A stretch of 64,000 nucleotides of DNA, from positions 186,001 through 250,000 of the forward strand of contig NZ_CP014844.1 in NCBI RefSeq assembly GCF_001598055.1, in the 5' to 3' direction. The translations under genes and the position numbers were made by a program. This document shows positions 33,879 through 43,089 of the stretch, piece by piece. Numbering within the stretch: position 1 is the first letter of the stretch; the number at the start of each line of letters is the position of its first letter. The notes beneath the pieces are model-generated. The model saw only the letters and a list, made by a program, of their open reading frames with translations, did not search any database and was not told the origin of the DNA. This DNA is from Cupriavidus nantongensis. Its GTDB lineage: Bacteria; Pseudomonadota; Gammaproteobacteria; Burkholderiales; Burkholderiaceae.

Positions 33879-35285
33879 ATGAAACTCCGCCAGAAAATCC
33901 TGTTGCTTGCCGTGGCGCCGCTCGCGGTGGCGATGCTCGGCATCGCGCTGGCGGTGCGCTTCCAGGCCACCCAGCTGGCGCAGCACGAACGCGCGCTGGT
34001 CGAGGCCGCCTACCTGCAGAGCAAGGAGACCGAGCTGCGCCACTACGTGGAACTGGCGCAGAGCGCGATCGCGCCGCTGGTGCGCTCCGGCCGCAACGAC
34101 GCCGCCACGCGCCAGGCGGCGATGGATGCACTGGCGCGGCTCGACTACGGCCCCGACGGCTACTTCTTCCTGTACGACCTGCAGGGCCGCAACCTGATGC
34201 ATCCGCGCCAGCCGGAGCTGGTCGGCCAGGATCTGTGGACACTGCGCGACCCGCAGGGCGCGCCCACCATCCAGCAACTGATCGCCGCGGCCAGGGGCGG
34301 TGGCGGCGCGGTGCGCTACCAGTGGCGCAAGCCCTCGTCGCAGCAGCTGGCGCCCAAGCTCGGCTACGTGGTGGCAGTGCCCGAATGGGGCTGGATGCTC
34401 GGCACCGGGATCTACCTGGATGATGTCGAAAGCACGCTGCGCCAGCTCGACGCGCGCGCCGAGACCGATATCCGCGAGACCATGGCGTGGATCGGCGTGA
34501 TCGCCGGCATCAGCATCCTGCTGGTGGCGGCCAGCGGCCTGGCGCTGAATATCAGCGAACACCGCGAGGCCGACGCCAAGCTGCGCCAGCTGGCGCAGCG
34601 CGTGGTGCAGTCGCAGGAAGAAGAGCGCGCGCGGCTGTCGCGCGAGCTGCACGACGGCATCAGCCAGCTGCTGGTCTCGGTCAAGCTGGTGCTGGAAACC
34701 GCCGCCAACCGGCTGCGCCTGGCCCCGGCCGAAGGCGCGGCGGTGGCGCCGGTGCTGGGCATGGCGCTGAACCGGCTCGACACCGTCTTCAATGAAGTGC
34801 GGCGGGTGGCGCGCAACCTGCGCCCGGCGCTGCTCGACGACCTGGGCCTGTTCGCCGCGCTCCAGCACCTGGCGCGCGAGATGCAGGGCGGCAGCGGCCT
34901 CGAGATCGTGGTGACGCAAAGCGGCACGCCGCGCGAACTGCCCGACGAGCAGGCCACGGCGCTGTTCCGCATCGCCCAGGAAGCGCTGACCAATGTCGAG
35001 CGCCACGGCGGCGCGCGGCGCGTTGCCGTGTCGCTCGCCTTCGATGCCGATGCCACGCGCCTGGCCGTGCGCGACGACGGCCACGGCTTCGACGTCGCGC
35101 GCATGCAGGCCGACCCGCAGCGCGGCATTGGCCTGCGCAACCTGCGCGAGCGCATCGCCGCGCTGTGCGGGCAGTTCGACATCGTTTCCGGCCCCGGTGG
35201 CACCCAGATCATCGCCGCGCTGCCGCTGGCCAGCCCCGCGGCCGCCGCGCGCGACACCATTACCGCAGGACCCTCGCAGTCATGA
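33879..35285 (+). CDS. Cache-domain sensor histidine kinase
   Basis: A 468-residue inner-membrane kinase. The N-terminal helix (about 8-27) is followed by a periplasmic Cache-type sensor (about 30-200) with LDYGPDGYFFLYDLQGRNLMHP and LGYVVAVPEWGWMLGTGIY. A second helix lies at about 205-225. The cytoplasmic part has the HisKA_3 motif ARLSRELHDGISQLLVSVK with the phospho-His, and an HATPase domain with FRIAQEALTNVERHGGA and GIGLRNLRERI. ATG 33879 is chosen because it directly precedes the first helix. Cache sensors of this type often detect small carboxylates; control of cstA is inferred from the divergent arrangement. Confidence 0.92.
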   Translation: MKLRQKILLLAVAPLAVAMLGIALAVRFQATQLAQHERALVEAAYLQSKETELRHYVELAQSAIAPLVRSGRNDAATRQAAMDALARLDYGPDGYFFLYDLQGRNLMHPRQPELVGQDLWTLRDPQGAPTIQQLIAAARGGGGAVRYQWRKPSSQQLAPKLGYVVAVPEWGWMLGTGIYLDDVESTLRQLDARAETDIRETMAWIGVIAGISILLVAASGLALNISEHREADAKLRQLAQRVVQSQEEERARLSRELHDGISQLLVSVKLVLETAANRLRLAPAEGAAVAPVLGMALNRLDTVFNEVRRVARNLRPALLDDLGLFAALQHLAREMQGGSGLEIVVTQSGTPRELPDEQATALFRIAQEALTNVERHGGARRVAVSLAFDADATRLAVRDDGHGFDVARMQADPQRGIGLRNLRERIAALCGQFDIVSGPGGTQIIAALPLASPAAAARDTITAGPSQS

Positions 35286-35968
35286 TCCAGTTTCTTGCCG
35301 AAGATCGCGAAGACAATGAAGCGCCCGCGCGCGTGCTGCTTATCGACGACCACGCGCTGGTGCGCGACGGCATGCGCATGCACCTGGCGCTACAGCCCGG
35401 GCTGCGCGTGGTGGGCGAGGCCGACGACGGCGAAGCCGCGCTGGCGTGGCTGGACCGCGCCGGCGAGGCCGAGATGCCGGACCTGGTGATCACCGATATC
35501 GGCATGCGCGGCATGGGCGGCATTGCGCTGGCGGCGGCGCTGCACGACCGCTATCCCGAGCTGGCGGTGTTGATCGTGTCGATGCACGACAACCTGGAGT
35601 ATGTGCGCCAGGCCGTGCGTGCCGGCGCGCGCGGCTATGTGCTCAAGGACGCCCCGGCCGACGAGCTGATCGCGGCGATCCGCTCGGTGCTGGCCGGGCG
35701 CGTGTTCTACAGCGCCCGCATCGCGCGCGGCATCGCCGAGCAAAGCCCCGCGGCCGGTCCGCTCGATGCGCTCACGCCGCGCGAGCGCGATATCCTGCGC
35801 GGCATCGGCCGCGGCCTGGCCAACAAGGAGATCGCGGCGCACCTGGGGGTGTCGGTGCGCACCGTCGAGACCCACCGGCTGAACCTGAAGCGCAAGCTGG
35901 GGATTGAGGGGCGCGCCGGGCTGGTGAAGTACGCGGTGGAGACCTTGGGGGACAGCGACGGCGGATAA
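35282..35968 (+). CDS. NarL/LuxR-family response regulator
   Basis: A 228-residue response regulator overlapping the kinase stop by ATGA, so the pair is translationally coupled. The receiver has LLIDDHALVRDG and the phospho-acceptor Asp in LVITDIGMRGMGG. The C-terminal LuxR helix-turn-helix is LTPRERDILRGIGRGLANKEIAAHLGVSVRTVETHRLN. It probably activates cstA through the ACTACGCA repeats. A strong terminator follows directly. Confidence 0.93.
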   Translation: MIQFLAEDREDNEAPARVLLIDDHALVRDGMRMHLALQPGLRVVGEADDGEAALAWLDRAGEAEMPDLVITDIGMRGMGGIALAAALHDRYPELAVLIVSMHDNLEYVRQAVRAGARGYVLKDAPADELIAAIRSVLAGRVFYSARIARGIAEQSPAAGPLDALTPRERDILRGIGRGLANKEIAAHLGVSVRTVETHRLNLKRKLGIEGRAGLVKYAVETLGDSDGG

Positions 35969-35970
35969 AA

Positions 35971-36001
35971 AAACGCCCGCCTTGGGATAAGGCGGGCGTT
36001 T
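35971..36001. terminator. Two-way terminator between the response regulator and pckG
   Basis: A perfect 13-bp stem AAACGCCCGCCTT / AAGGCGGGCGTTT (35971-35983 and 35989-36001) with a 5-base loop, between two converging genes. Flanking A and T runs suit both directions. Confidence 0.9.
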
Positions 36002-36024
36002 GACTGCTCAGGGCTTTGCGCCGC

Positions 36025-37881
36025 TTAGCCCTCCAGTCGCTTGCCCAACGCCGCGCGCGTCTGCGCCAGCGCCGGCGGCAGGTGGTGCTTCAGCTGCGTG
36101 AACAGTTCGTCATGCAGCGCCAGCTCCTTTTGCCAGGCATCGCGGTCGATCGAGGTGACCTGTTCGAACTGCGCCGGCGAGAACTCGACGCCGTTCCAGT
36201 TCAGGTCCTGGTACCGCGGCGAGGTGCCGAACACGTGCTCGGCGCCCTGCCCCTTGCCTTCCACGCGGTCGATCATCCACGACAGCACGCGCATGTTCTC
36301 GCCAAAGCCCGGCCACACGAAGTTGCCGTCGGCATCCTTGCGGAACCAGTTGACGCAGTAGATCTTCGGCAGCTTCGCGCCCGCGGCCTCGAGCTTGTTG
36401 CCCAGTGCGAGCCAGTGGCCGAAGTAGTCGCTCATGTTGTAGCCGCAGAACGGCAGCATCGCGAACGGGTCGCGGCGCACCACGCCTTGCTGGCCGGCTG
36501 CCGCGGCGGTGGTTTCCGAGCCCATGGTGGCGGCCATGTAGACGCCTTCGGTCCAGTTGCGCGCCTCGGTTACCAGCGGCACCGTGGTCGAGCGGCGGCC
36601 GCCGAAGATGAACGCATCGATGGGTACGCCGGCCGGGTTGTCCCAGTTGTCGTCGATCGACGGGCATTGCGACGCGGGCGCGGTGAAGCGTGCGTTCGGG
36701 TGCGCGGCCTTGGCGCCGGTGGCGCGGGCGATCTCCGGGGTCCAGTCCTTGCCCTGCCAGTCGATCAGGTGCGCGGGCGCTTCCTTGCTCATGCCTTCCC
36801 ACCACACGTCGCCGTCGTCGGTCAGCGCCACGTTGGTGAAGATGACGTTTTCCTTCAGCGTCGCCATCGCGTTGTAGTTGGTCTTCTCGCTGGTGCCCGG
36901 CGCCACGCCGAAGTAGCCGGCTTCCGGGTTGATCGCGTACAGGCGGCCGTCCTGGCCCGGCTTGATCCACGCGATGTCGTCGCCGATGGTGGTGACCTTC
37001 CAGCCCTCGAAACCCTTGGGCGGGATCAGCATGGCGAAGTTGGTCTTGCCGCAGGCCGACGGGAAGGCGGCGGCGACATGGTATTTCTTGCCCTCGGGCG
37101 AGGTCACGCCGAGGATCAGCATATGTTCGGCGAGCCAGCCTTCGTCGCGGCCCATGGTCGACGCGATCCGCAGTGCAAAGCACTTCTTGCCCAGCAGCGC
37201 ATTGCCGCCGTAGCCCGAGCCGAACGACCAGATCTCGCGCGTTTCCGGGAAATGGACGATGTACTTGGTCGGGTTGCACGGCCATGCCACGTCCTGCTCG
37301 CCGGCGGCGAGCGGCTTGCCCACGGTGTGCACGCACGGCACGAAGGCGCCGTCGCTGCCCAGCACCTCGTACACGGCCTTGCCCATGCGGGTCATGATGC
37401 GCATGTTGACCGCCACGTACGGCGAATCGGACAGCTCCACGCCGATATGGGCGATCGGCGAACCCAGCGGCCCCATCGAGAACGGCACCACATACAGGGT
37501 GCGGCCGCGCATGCAGCCGTCGAACAGGCCGGCCAGGGTCTGGCGCATTTCGGCCGGCGGGGTCCAGTTGTTGGTCGGGCCGGCATCTTCCTGCTTCTCG
37601 GAGCAGATGAAGGTACGGTCTTCGACGCGGGCCACGTCCGACGGGTCCGACAGGGCGAGGAAAGAGTTCTTGCGCTTGGCGGGGTTCAGCCGCTTCATGG
37701 TGCCGGCGGCGACCATCTGCTCGCACAGGCGGTCATATTCTTCCTGCGAGCCGTCGCACCAGTAGATATTGTCGGGCTTGGTCAGCGCGGCGATTTCCGC
37801 GACCCAGGCGATCAGCTTGGGGTGCTTGACCCAGGCCGGCGCATTGACGGCTGCCGTACCTTGCATCGTGGGGTGGTTCAT
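36025..37881 (-). CDS. pckG: Phosphoenolpyruvate carboxykinase (GTP)
   Basis: A 618-residue cytoplasmic enzyme converting oxaloacetate and GTP to PEP, GDP and CO2, the entry step of gluconeogenesis. The P-loop region is [15 protein letters not shown], the metal and substrate motifs include [10 protein letters not shown] and [25 protein letters not shown] and [14 protein letters not shown] mark the N-terminus. ATG 37881 is used because upstream in-frame sequence is unrelated. It fits a cell growing on organic acids, as do cstA and the Tct genes here. A 536-base upstream region presumably contains its promoter. Confidence 0.96.
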   Translation of the reverse strand: MNHPTMQGTAAVNAPAWVKHPKLIAWVAEIAALTKPDNIYWCDGSQEEYDRLCEQMVAAGTMKRLNPAKRKNSFLALSDPSDVARVEDRTFICSEKQEDAGPTNNWTPPAEMRQTLAGLFDGCMRGRTLYVVPFSMGPLGSPIAHIGVELSDSPYVAVNMRIMTRMGKAVYEVLGSDGAFVPCVHTVGKPLAAGEQDVAWPCNPTKYIVHFPETREIWSFGSGYGGNALLGKKCFALRIASTMGRDEGWLAEHMLILGVTSPEGKKYHVAAAFPSACGKTNFAMLIPPKGFEGWKVTTIGDDIAWIKPGQDGRLYAINPEAGYFGVAPGTSEKTNYNAMATLKENVIFTNVALTDDGDVWWEGMSKEAPAHLIDWQGKDWTPEIARATGAKAAHPNARFTAPASQCPSIDDNWDNPAGVPIDAFIFGGRRSTTVPLVTEARNWTEGVYMAATMGSETTAAAAGQQGVVRRDPFAMLPFCGYNMSDYFGHWLALGNKLEAAGAKLPKIYCVNWFRKDADGNFVWPGFGENMRVLSWMIDRVEGKGQGAEHVFGTSPRYQDLNWNGVEFSPAQFEQVTSIDRDAWQKELALHDELFTQLKHHLPPALAQTRAALGKRLEG

Positions 37882-38417
37882 ACTGCAAACTCCAGGTTTG
37901 TAAAGGGAAGGAAGGGAAGGAATCCTTGCAAAGCCTGGCCGGCGGTTGTCATGCGTGCCGGGGGGCGGAACCGTCACTGCCGCCGTGTCCCTGCAGTGTC
38001 CCTGCAAGGGCCGCATTGGGAGCGTCACATCCCGTTACAACTCCGCGGCTGTCCGGTTTGCGCAAAAGGTCGCGGCGGTCACGGCGGCTGCGCTACAGTG
38101 GCGCTTCGCCCGCGCAGGGCGGCCCGCAGATGCCGGCCGGGCTTTGTCCGGGAGCAGCCGCGTGACGGGAGCAACGCTCGACCGACAATCCGCGGCGGCA
38201 CCGGAGCGGGCAAGGATACCACTGGCGCACCCCCCTGTTTTTTGCTGCGCAACAATTGCCGGCGTCGGCCGGCGCGGTATTTGGCCGCGCGGCAGCAGGC
38301 TTGCGGCGCGCCGGTGCGGGTTCGCAAACGTTTCACAACAATACTGTTGGCCAGCGCACGCCTCGGTGTGCGCGCGCACCAACTGGCACAACGTCCCGAA
38401 GATAACCAGGGTTGCCG
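37882..38417. other. Divergent intergenic region between pckG and the dehydrogenase gene
   Basis: A 536-base stretch without a gene. It should carry both promoters. A small palindrome CAACA-4-TGTTG (38336-38349) lies about 70 bases before the dehydrogenase ATG, and TTGCGCAA near 38057 is a short palindrome. No clear RNA or repeat is seen. Confidence 0.45.
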
Positions 38418-39443
38418 ATGAAGATTGCCGTACTCGACGATTACCAGGATGCCGTGCGCAAGCTGCCTTGCTTCAGCCTGCTGGAGGGGCACGACGTCAA
38501 GGTGTTCAACAACACCGTCAAGGGCGTGGGCCAGCTGGCGGCGCGCCTGTCGGACGTGGAAGCCGTGGTGCTGATCCGCGAACGCACCCGCATCACGCGC
38601 CAATTGCTGGAAAAACTGCCCAAACTGAAGCTGATCAGCCAGACCGGCCGGGTCGGCGCCGGGCCCGGCAGCCATATCGACCTGGATGCCGCCACCGACC
38701 GCGGCGTGGCGGTGCTGGAAGGCGTCGGTTCGCCGGTGGCGCCAGCGGAGCTGACCTGGGCCCTGATCATGGCCGCCCAGCGCCGCATCCCGCAGTACGT
38801 GGCCAGCCTCAAGCATGGCGCGTGGCAGCAGTCGGGGCTGAAATCGACGACGATGCCGCCCAATTTCGGCCTGGGCCAGGTGCTGCGCGGCCAGACGCTG
38901 GGGATCTGGGGCTACGGCAAGATCGGCCGGCTGCTGGCCGGCTACGGCCGCGCCTTCGGCATGAAGGTACTGGTCTGGGGCCGCGAGGCGTCGCAGCAAG
39001 CCGCGCGCGCCGATGGCCTGGACGTGGCGGCATCCAAGGAGCAGCTGTTTGCCGACAGCGACGTGCTGTCGCTGCACCTGCGCCTGAACGACGACACCCG
39101 CGGCATCGTCAAGCAGGCCGACCTGACCGCGATGAAGCCGACCGCGCTGTTTGTCAACACCAGCCGCGCCGAGCTGCTCGAAGAAAACGCCCTGGTCACC
39201 GCGCTGAACCGCGGCCGCCCGGGCATGGCGGCGATCGACGTGTTCGAATCCGAGCCGATCCTGCAGGGCCACGCGCTGCTGCGCATGGAAAACTGCATCT
39301 GCACGCCGCACCTCGGCTATGTCGAACGCGACAGCTACGAGCTGTATTTCCGCACGGCGTTCCAGAACATCCTGGACGTGCTGGACGGCAAGCATGACTG
39401 CATCGTCAACCCGAAGGCGCTGGCGCCGGTGTTGACGCGCTGA
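38418..39443 (+). CDS. D-2-hydroxyacid dehydrogenase family protein
   Basis: A 341-residue NAD-dependent oxidoreductase of the D-isomer 2-hydroxyacid dehydrogenase family. The Rossmann motif is LGIWGYGKIGRLLAGYG. The catalytic Arg is in VNTSRAELL, the Glu in VFESEPI and the His in CTPHLGYVERDSYE. The start MKIAVLDDYQDAV is typical of a subgroup annotated as phosphoglycerate-dehydrogenase-like, but serA regulatory (ACT) domains are missing, so a serine-pathway role is unlikely. An in-frame TTG two codons upstream is a less likely start. The true substrate is unknown. Confidence 0.9.
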   Translation: MKIAVLDDYQDAVRKLPCFSLLEGHDVKVFNNTVKGVGQLAARLSDVEAVVLIRERTRITRQLLEKLPKLKLISQTGRVGAGPGSHIDLDAATDRGVAVLEGVGSPVAPAELTWALIMAAQRRIPQYVASLKHGAWQQSGLKSTTMPPNFGLGQVLRGQTLGIWGYGKIGRLLAGYGRAFGMKVLVWGREASQQAARADGLDVAASKEQLFADSDVLSLHLRLNDDTRGIVKQADLTAMKPTALFVNTSRAELLEENALVTALNRGRPGMAAIDVFESEPILQGHALLRMENCICTPHLGYVERDSYELYFRTAFQNILDVLDGKHDCIVNPKALAPVLTR

Positions 39444-39613
39444 GGGTTCAGTCGGCGCTTCGGGCTTCCGCTGGCGCCCCGCGCAGGCGCCAACGCGAAT
39501 TTTCCGAACCCGCTACACTCGGGTCTTCCCCAGCCGCCGGCCGCAATGGCCTGGCGGCAGACCTGACAAAACCACAAGGCGCCCTTCGCGCCGATCCCTC
39601 TCCCAAGGCCGGC

Positions 39614-40786
39614 ATGGACCCCAGGCTCGTGACGCTTTGCGTCGGCAATTTCGTTATCGGCACCGGTGCGATGATCGTGACCGGCATGTTGAACGACATT
39701 GCCGGCGACTTCGGGCTTGGCGCGGCCAGCGCCGGGCAGCTGATCTCGGTGTTCGCGCTGGCCACCTGCGTGGGGGCGCCGCTGTTCGCCACGCTGGGGT
39801 CGCGCATCGACCGCCGGCTGCTGCTGGCGGGCTCGCTGCTGGTCTATGGGGTGATGCACCTGGCCGCGGCGCTGGCGCCGAGCTTTGCGGCGCTGATGGC
39901 GATCCGCTTCCTGACCGCGATCGGGGCGGCCATCTATACCCCGCAGACCGCGGCGACGCTGCCGCTGCTGGTCGATGCGCAGACCCGCGGGCGCGCCATC
40001 AGCTTTGTGTTCCTGGGCTGGAGCATTGCCAGCGTGGTGGGCGTGCCGCTGGGGACGTGGATTTCCAGCACGCTGGGCTGGCGCGTCAGCATGGCGCTGG
40101 TGGGGGTGATGGCGCTGCTGGTGGCGGCGGCGGTGTGGCGCGCGCTGCCGCGCGGGCTGATGGTGCCGCCGGCCGGGCGCGAGGCCTGGGGCGCGGTGCT
40201 GCGCCACAAGCCGGTGATGCTGGTGGTGCTGACCACCATGATCTCGTCGGCGGGCATGTTCACGCTGTTTACCTATATTGCGCCGCTGATGCGCGACATT
40301 TATGGCATCAGCGGCGGCGCGCTCAGCCTGATGTTCCTCGCCTACGGTGCCTGCGGCGTGTTCGGCAACGCCATGGCGGCGTCGCGCATGGACCGGGTCA
40401 CGCCCAGCCGGATCGTGCAGGTGACCTTGCTGACGTCGATCACAGCGATGGTGCTGTGGCCGCTGGCCGGGCTCGGCAGCGTAGCGCTGGTGGCGCTGTT
40501 CATGCTGTGGGGCGTGGGCGGCTTTGCCACCAACAGCGCCCAGCAGGCGCGGCTGGTGCTGCTGGCGCCGGAGCGGGCCTCGGTGTCGATCTCGCTGAAT
40601 TCCTCTTCGATCTACCTCGGCCAGGCCGCCGGCGCCATGGCAGGCGCGGCGATCTACACCCTGGCGGGCCCCGACACGCTGCACTGGGGCGCGGCGGCGC
40701 TGATGCTGGCGGCACTGGCGGTGTCGCAGCGCGCGCGCCAGATGGGCTGCGGCTGGCAGCCTGCGCAAGCGGCCCGGCAGCTCTGA
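39614..40786 (+). CDS. MFS transporter, DHA1-like
   Basis: A 390-residue inner-membrane protein with 12 predicted helices. The start MDPRLVTLCVGNFVIGTGAMIVTGML and the loop LGSRIDRRLLLAG (the loop 2-3 signature) place it in the major facilitator superfamily, drug:H+ antiporter-1 group. It resembles AraJ/YdhP-type sugar or drug exporters. No regulator is adjacent and the substrate is unknown. Confidence 0.88.
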   Translation: MDPRLVTLCVGNFVIGTGAMIVTGMLNDIAGDFGLGAASAGQLISVFALATCVGAPLFATLGSRIDRRLLLAGSLLVYGVMHLAAALAPSFAALMAIRFLTAIGAAIYTPQTAATLPLLVDAQTRGRAISFVFLGWSIASVVGVPLGTWISSTLGWRVSMALVGVMALLVAAAVWRALPRGLMVPPAGREAWGAVLRHKPVMLVVLTTMISSAGMFTLFTYIAPLMRDIYGISGGALSLMFLAYGACGVFGNAMAASRMDRVTPSRIVQVTLLTSITAMVLWPLAGLGSVALVALFMLWGVGGFATNSAQQARLVLLAPERASVSISLNSSSIYLGQAAGAMAGAAIYTLAGPDTLHWGAAALMLAALAVSQRARQMGCGWQPAQAARQL

Positions 40787-40851
40787 TTTCTCTCTGAAAC
40801 GCACGCCGCGCGCCCCGCCCGGCGCCTTGTGAGGAACCGCACAAAGCACTT

Positions 40852-40917
40852 GTCCACAGCGTTATCCGCCCCGTTATCCTCAGGGATATCCGCAGCTTAT
40901 CCACATCCCTTTCCACA
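40852..40917 (+). repeat. DnaA-box-like cluster upstream of the MOSC gene
   Basis: TTGTCCACA (40852-40860), TTATCCGCC (40862), TTATCCTCA (40874), a perfect TTATCCACA (40897-40905) and CTTTCCACA (40909-40917) follow one another in 66 bases, all in the same orientation. Three match the DnaA consensus within one or two bases. The cluster lies in the promoter region of the MOSC gene. Confidence 0.5.
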
Positions 40918-40937
40918 ACCACGAAGCGGGGGCGCAC

Positions 40938-41576
40938 GTGAGCGATTCGAGACCTTGGCCGGGCCTTGCACGCGTGCTGGCGGTCAGCCTGGGCAAGGCC
41001 ATCCCGCTGGTGGTGGCGGGTGCGGGCACCGAGGCGGTGGTGCTGTCGGGCATCCGCAAGCATCCGGTCAGCACGCTGCTGCATCCGCTGCGGGTCCAGG
41101 TGCAGCAACTGGGCCTGGCCGGCGACGAGCAGGGCGACCTGACCGCGCACGGCGGCCTCGACAAGGCGGTCTACGCCTACCCCTCCGAGCACTACGCCTG
41201 GTGGAACGCCCGCCGCCGCGCCTGCGCCCAGCCTGACTCCGGGCCGCCGCTGCCCTACGGCGCGATGGGGGAAAACCTGACGCTGGAGGGTCTGCTGGAG
41301 TCCGCGCTATGGATCGGCGACCTGGTGCGGGTCGGCACCGCCCTGCTGCGCGTGGAGGCACCGCGCCAGCCCTGCTACAAGTTCAACGCCGCGCTGGGGT
41401 ATCGCCACGCGGTGCGCGACATGGTGCAGAGCGGCTACTCCGGGGTCTACCTGAGCGTGGTGCTGAAGGGCGAAGTGCGCGCCGGCGATGCCGTGATTGT
41501 GCAGGCCGGACCACGGGAATTGTCGGTCGACAGCGTAAATCAGTGGCGCCGCGATGGCCGGCGGCAGCTTTTCTGA
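40938..41576 (+). CDS. MOSC-domain protein
   Basis: A 212-residue cytoplasmic protein of the MOSC family (molybdenum cofactor sulfurase C-terminal fold), close to YiiM-type proteins, which use a reactive Cys with molybdenum cofactor or in detoxification. The family marks are GDEQGDLTAHGGLDKAVYAYPSEHY, GENLTLEG and RVEAPRQPCYKF with the conserved Cys. The start is GTG 40938; no ATG is available nearby. The function in this organism is undefined. Confidence 0.88.
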   Translation: MSDSRPWPGLARVLAVSLGKAIPLVVAGAGTEAVVLSGIRKHPVSTLLHPLRVQVQQLGLAGDEQGDLTAHGGLDKAVYAYPSEHYAWWNARRRACAQPDSGPPLPYGAMGENLTLEGLLESALWIGDLVRVGTALLRVEAPRQPCYKFNAALGYRHAVRDMVQSGYSGVYLSVVLKGEVRAGDAVIVQAGPRELSVDSVNQWRRDGRRQLF

Positions 41577-41838
41577 TAATGTTTGTCTAACCATACAAGC
41601 GCCCCGCTACACACATCTCCGGCCTCCCCTGTGGCCCGGGCGGCGTTTGCCGGCGCCGGGCATTACCAGACCCTTGCACCCCTGTAACGGACTGTAATAC
41701 GCGGCGCTGGCTCCGGCGGGCGAAGCGCGGTACTAGTAGAGTCTTTGCGCGACACGCACCGGCAGCAATCTGCGTACAACATGCCGGGCGGTACACGGGG
41801 AGTGGCGCTGAAGACGCGGGGCAGAGGGTCCACACAAT

Positions 41839-43086
41839 ATGAAATCTGACAGGATCGACCAGCCCAAGGGCTTCGTCGACAGCAACTGGAGGGCGGCCGC
41901 CGGGACCGGGCGCGGCCGCGTGTCGCCGTGGCTGGCGGTGGTGATCGTGCTGGCCATCGCTGGCCTCGGCTGGTTTGCGTGGCGCACGTGGCTGGCGCCC
42001 AAGCCGGCGCCCAAGCCGCCCGCGGCGGCGGTGGTGTCGACCGCGCCGGTGCAGCAGGGCGACGTGCCGCTGCAGGTCTCGGCCAACGGCAATGTCACGG
42101 CGCTGTCCACCGTGGAGGTTCGGCCGCAGGTGTCCAGCACCGTGCGCACCGTCCATATCAAGGAAGGCCAGACCGTCAAGCCCGGCGACCTGCTGTTCTC
42201 GCTCGATACCCGCATGGACGAGGCCAACCTGGCCAGGGCGCAGGCGCAGTTGCTGCGCGACCAGGCCGACCTGGCCGATGCCCGCCGCGCGCTGGCGCGC
42301 AGCCAGGAGCTGCTGCAGCGCAATTTCATCTCGAAGAGCGCGGTCGATACCGCGCAGGCCCGGGCCGACGGCCTGGCCGCCACCGTGCGCGCCGACCAGG
42401 CCGCGATCGAGGCCAGCCGCGTCGCGGTCAGCTACGGCGCCATCCGCGCCACCATCAGCGGCCGCACCGGCGTGATCAACGCCTTCCCGGGCTCGCTGGT
42501 GCTGCCCAACAGCACCCAGCCGATGGTCACCATTGCCCAGGTGCAGCCGATCGCCGTCACCTTCAGCCTGCCCGAACGCCAGCTCGCGGCGCTGCGCGAG
42601 GCGCTGCGCGCCGGCCCGGTGCAGGTCACCGCGCAGCCCAACGACGGCAACCCGGCGCCGGTGACCGGCCGCATCAGCTTCGTGGACAACACGGTCGATC
42701 CGCAGTACGGCACCATCCGCGTCAAGGCGCAGTTCGACAATGAAGAACAGCGGCTGTGGCCGGGCACCTATGCCACCGTCAGCGCCGTGGTGCAGACGCT
42801 GAAGAACGCGCTGTCGGTGCCGCCGCAGGCGGTGGTGACCGGGCCCGAGGGCCGCTTCGTCTATGTGGTGCAGCCCGACAGCAAGGTCGCGCGCGTGCCG
42901 GTGCGGGTGGTGACCACCACCGCCACCGCGGCCGTGGTCGAGGGCGTGCAGCCCGGCGCCCGCGTGGTGGTGGAAGGCACGCAGAACCTGCGCCCCGGCG
43001 CGCTGGTGCGCGAGGCCGCGGCGCGTGGCGCTTCGGGTGCCGCTTCGGGTGCCGCTGCCGCCCGCCCTGCCAGCGCGGGGCACTGA
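41839..43086 (+). CDS. RND efflux periplasmic adaptor (MdtA-like)
   Basis: A 415-residue membrane fusion protein. It has an N-terminal helix (about 32-52, WLAVVIVLAIAGLGWFAW), then lipoyl and hairpin domains (VEVRPQVSSTVRTVHIKEGQTVKPGDLLFSLD) with an alpha-helical hairpin (about 125-185), and beta-barrel and C-terminal domains. It ends in a low-complexity Ala/Ser tail. It bridges the pump encoded three bases downstream to an outer-membrane channel, which is not encoded here. Similar proteins are MdtA and MexA. Confidence 0.93.
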   Translation: MKSDRIDQPKGFVDSNWRAAAGTGRGRVSPWLAVVIVLAIAGLGWFAWRTWLAPKPAPKPPAAAVVSTAPVQQGDVPLQVSANGNVTALSTVEVRPQVSSTVRTVHIKEGQTVKPGDLLFSLDTRMDEANLARAQAQLLRDQADLADARRALARSQELLQRNFISKSAVDTAQARADGLAATVRADQAAIEASRVAVSYGAIRATISGRTGVINAFPGSLVLPNSTQPMVTIAQVQPIAVTFSLPERQLAALREALRAGPVQVTAQPNDGNPAPVTGRISFVDNTVDPQYGTIRVKAQFDNEEQRLWPGTYATVSAVVQTLKNALSVPPQAVVTGPEGRFVYVVQPDSKVARVPVRVVTTTATAAVVEGVQPGARVVVEGTQNLRPGALVREAAARGASGAASGAAAARPASAGH

Positions 43087-43089
43087 GCC

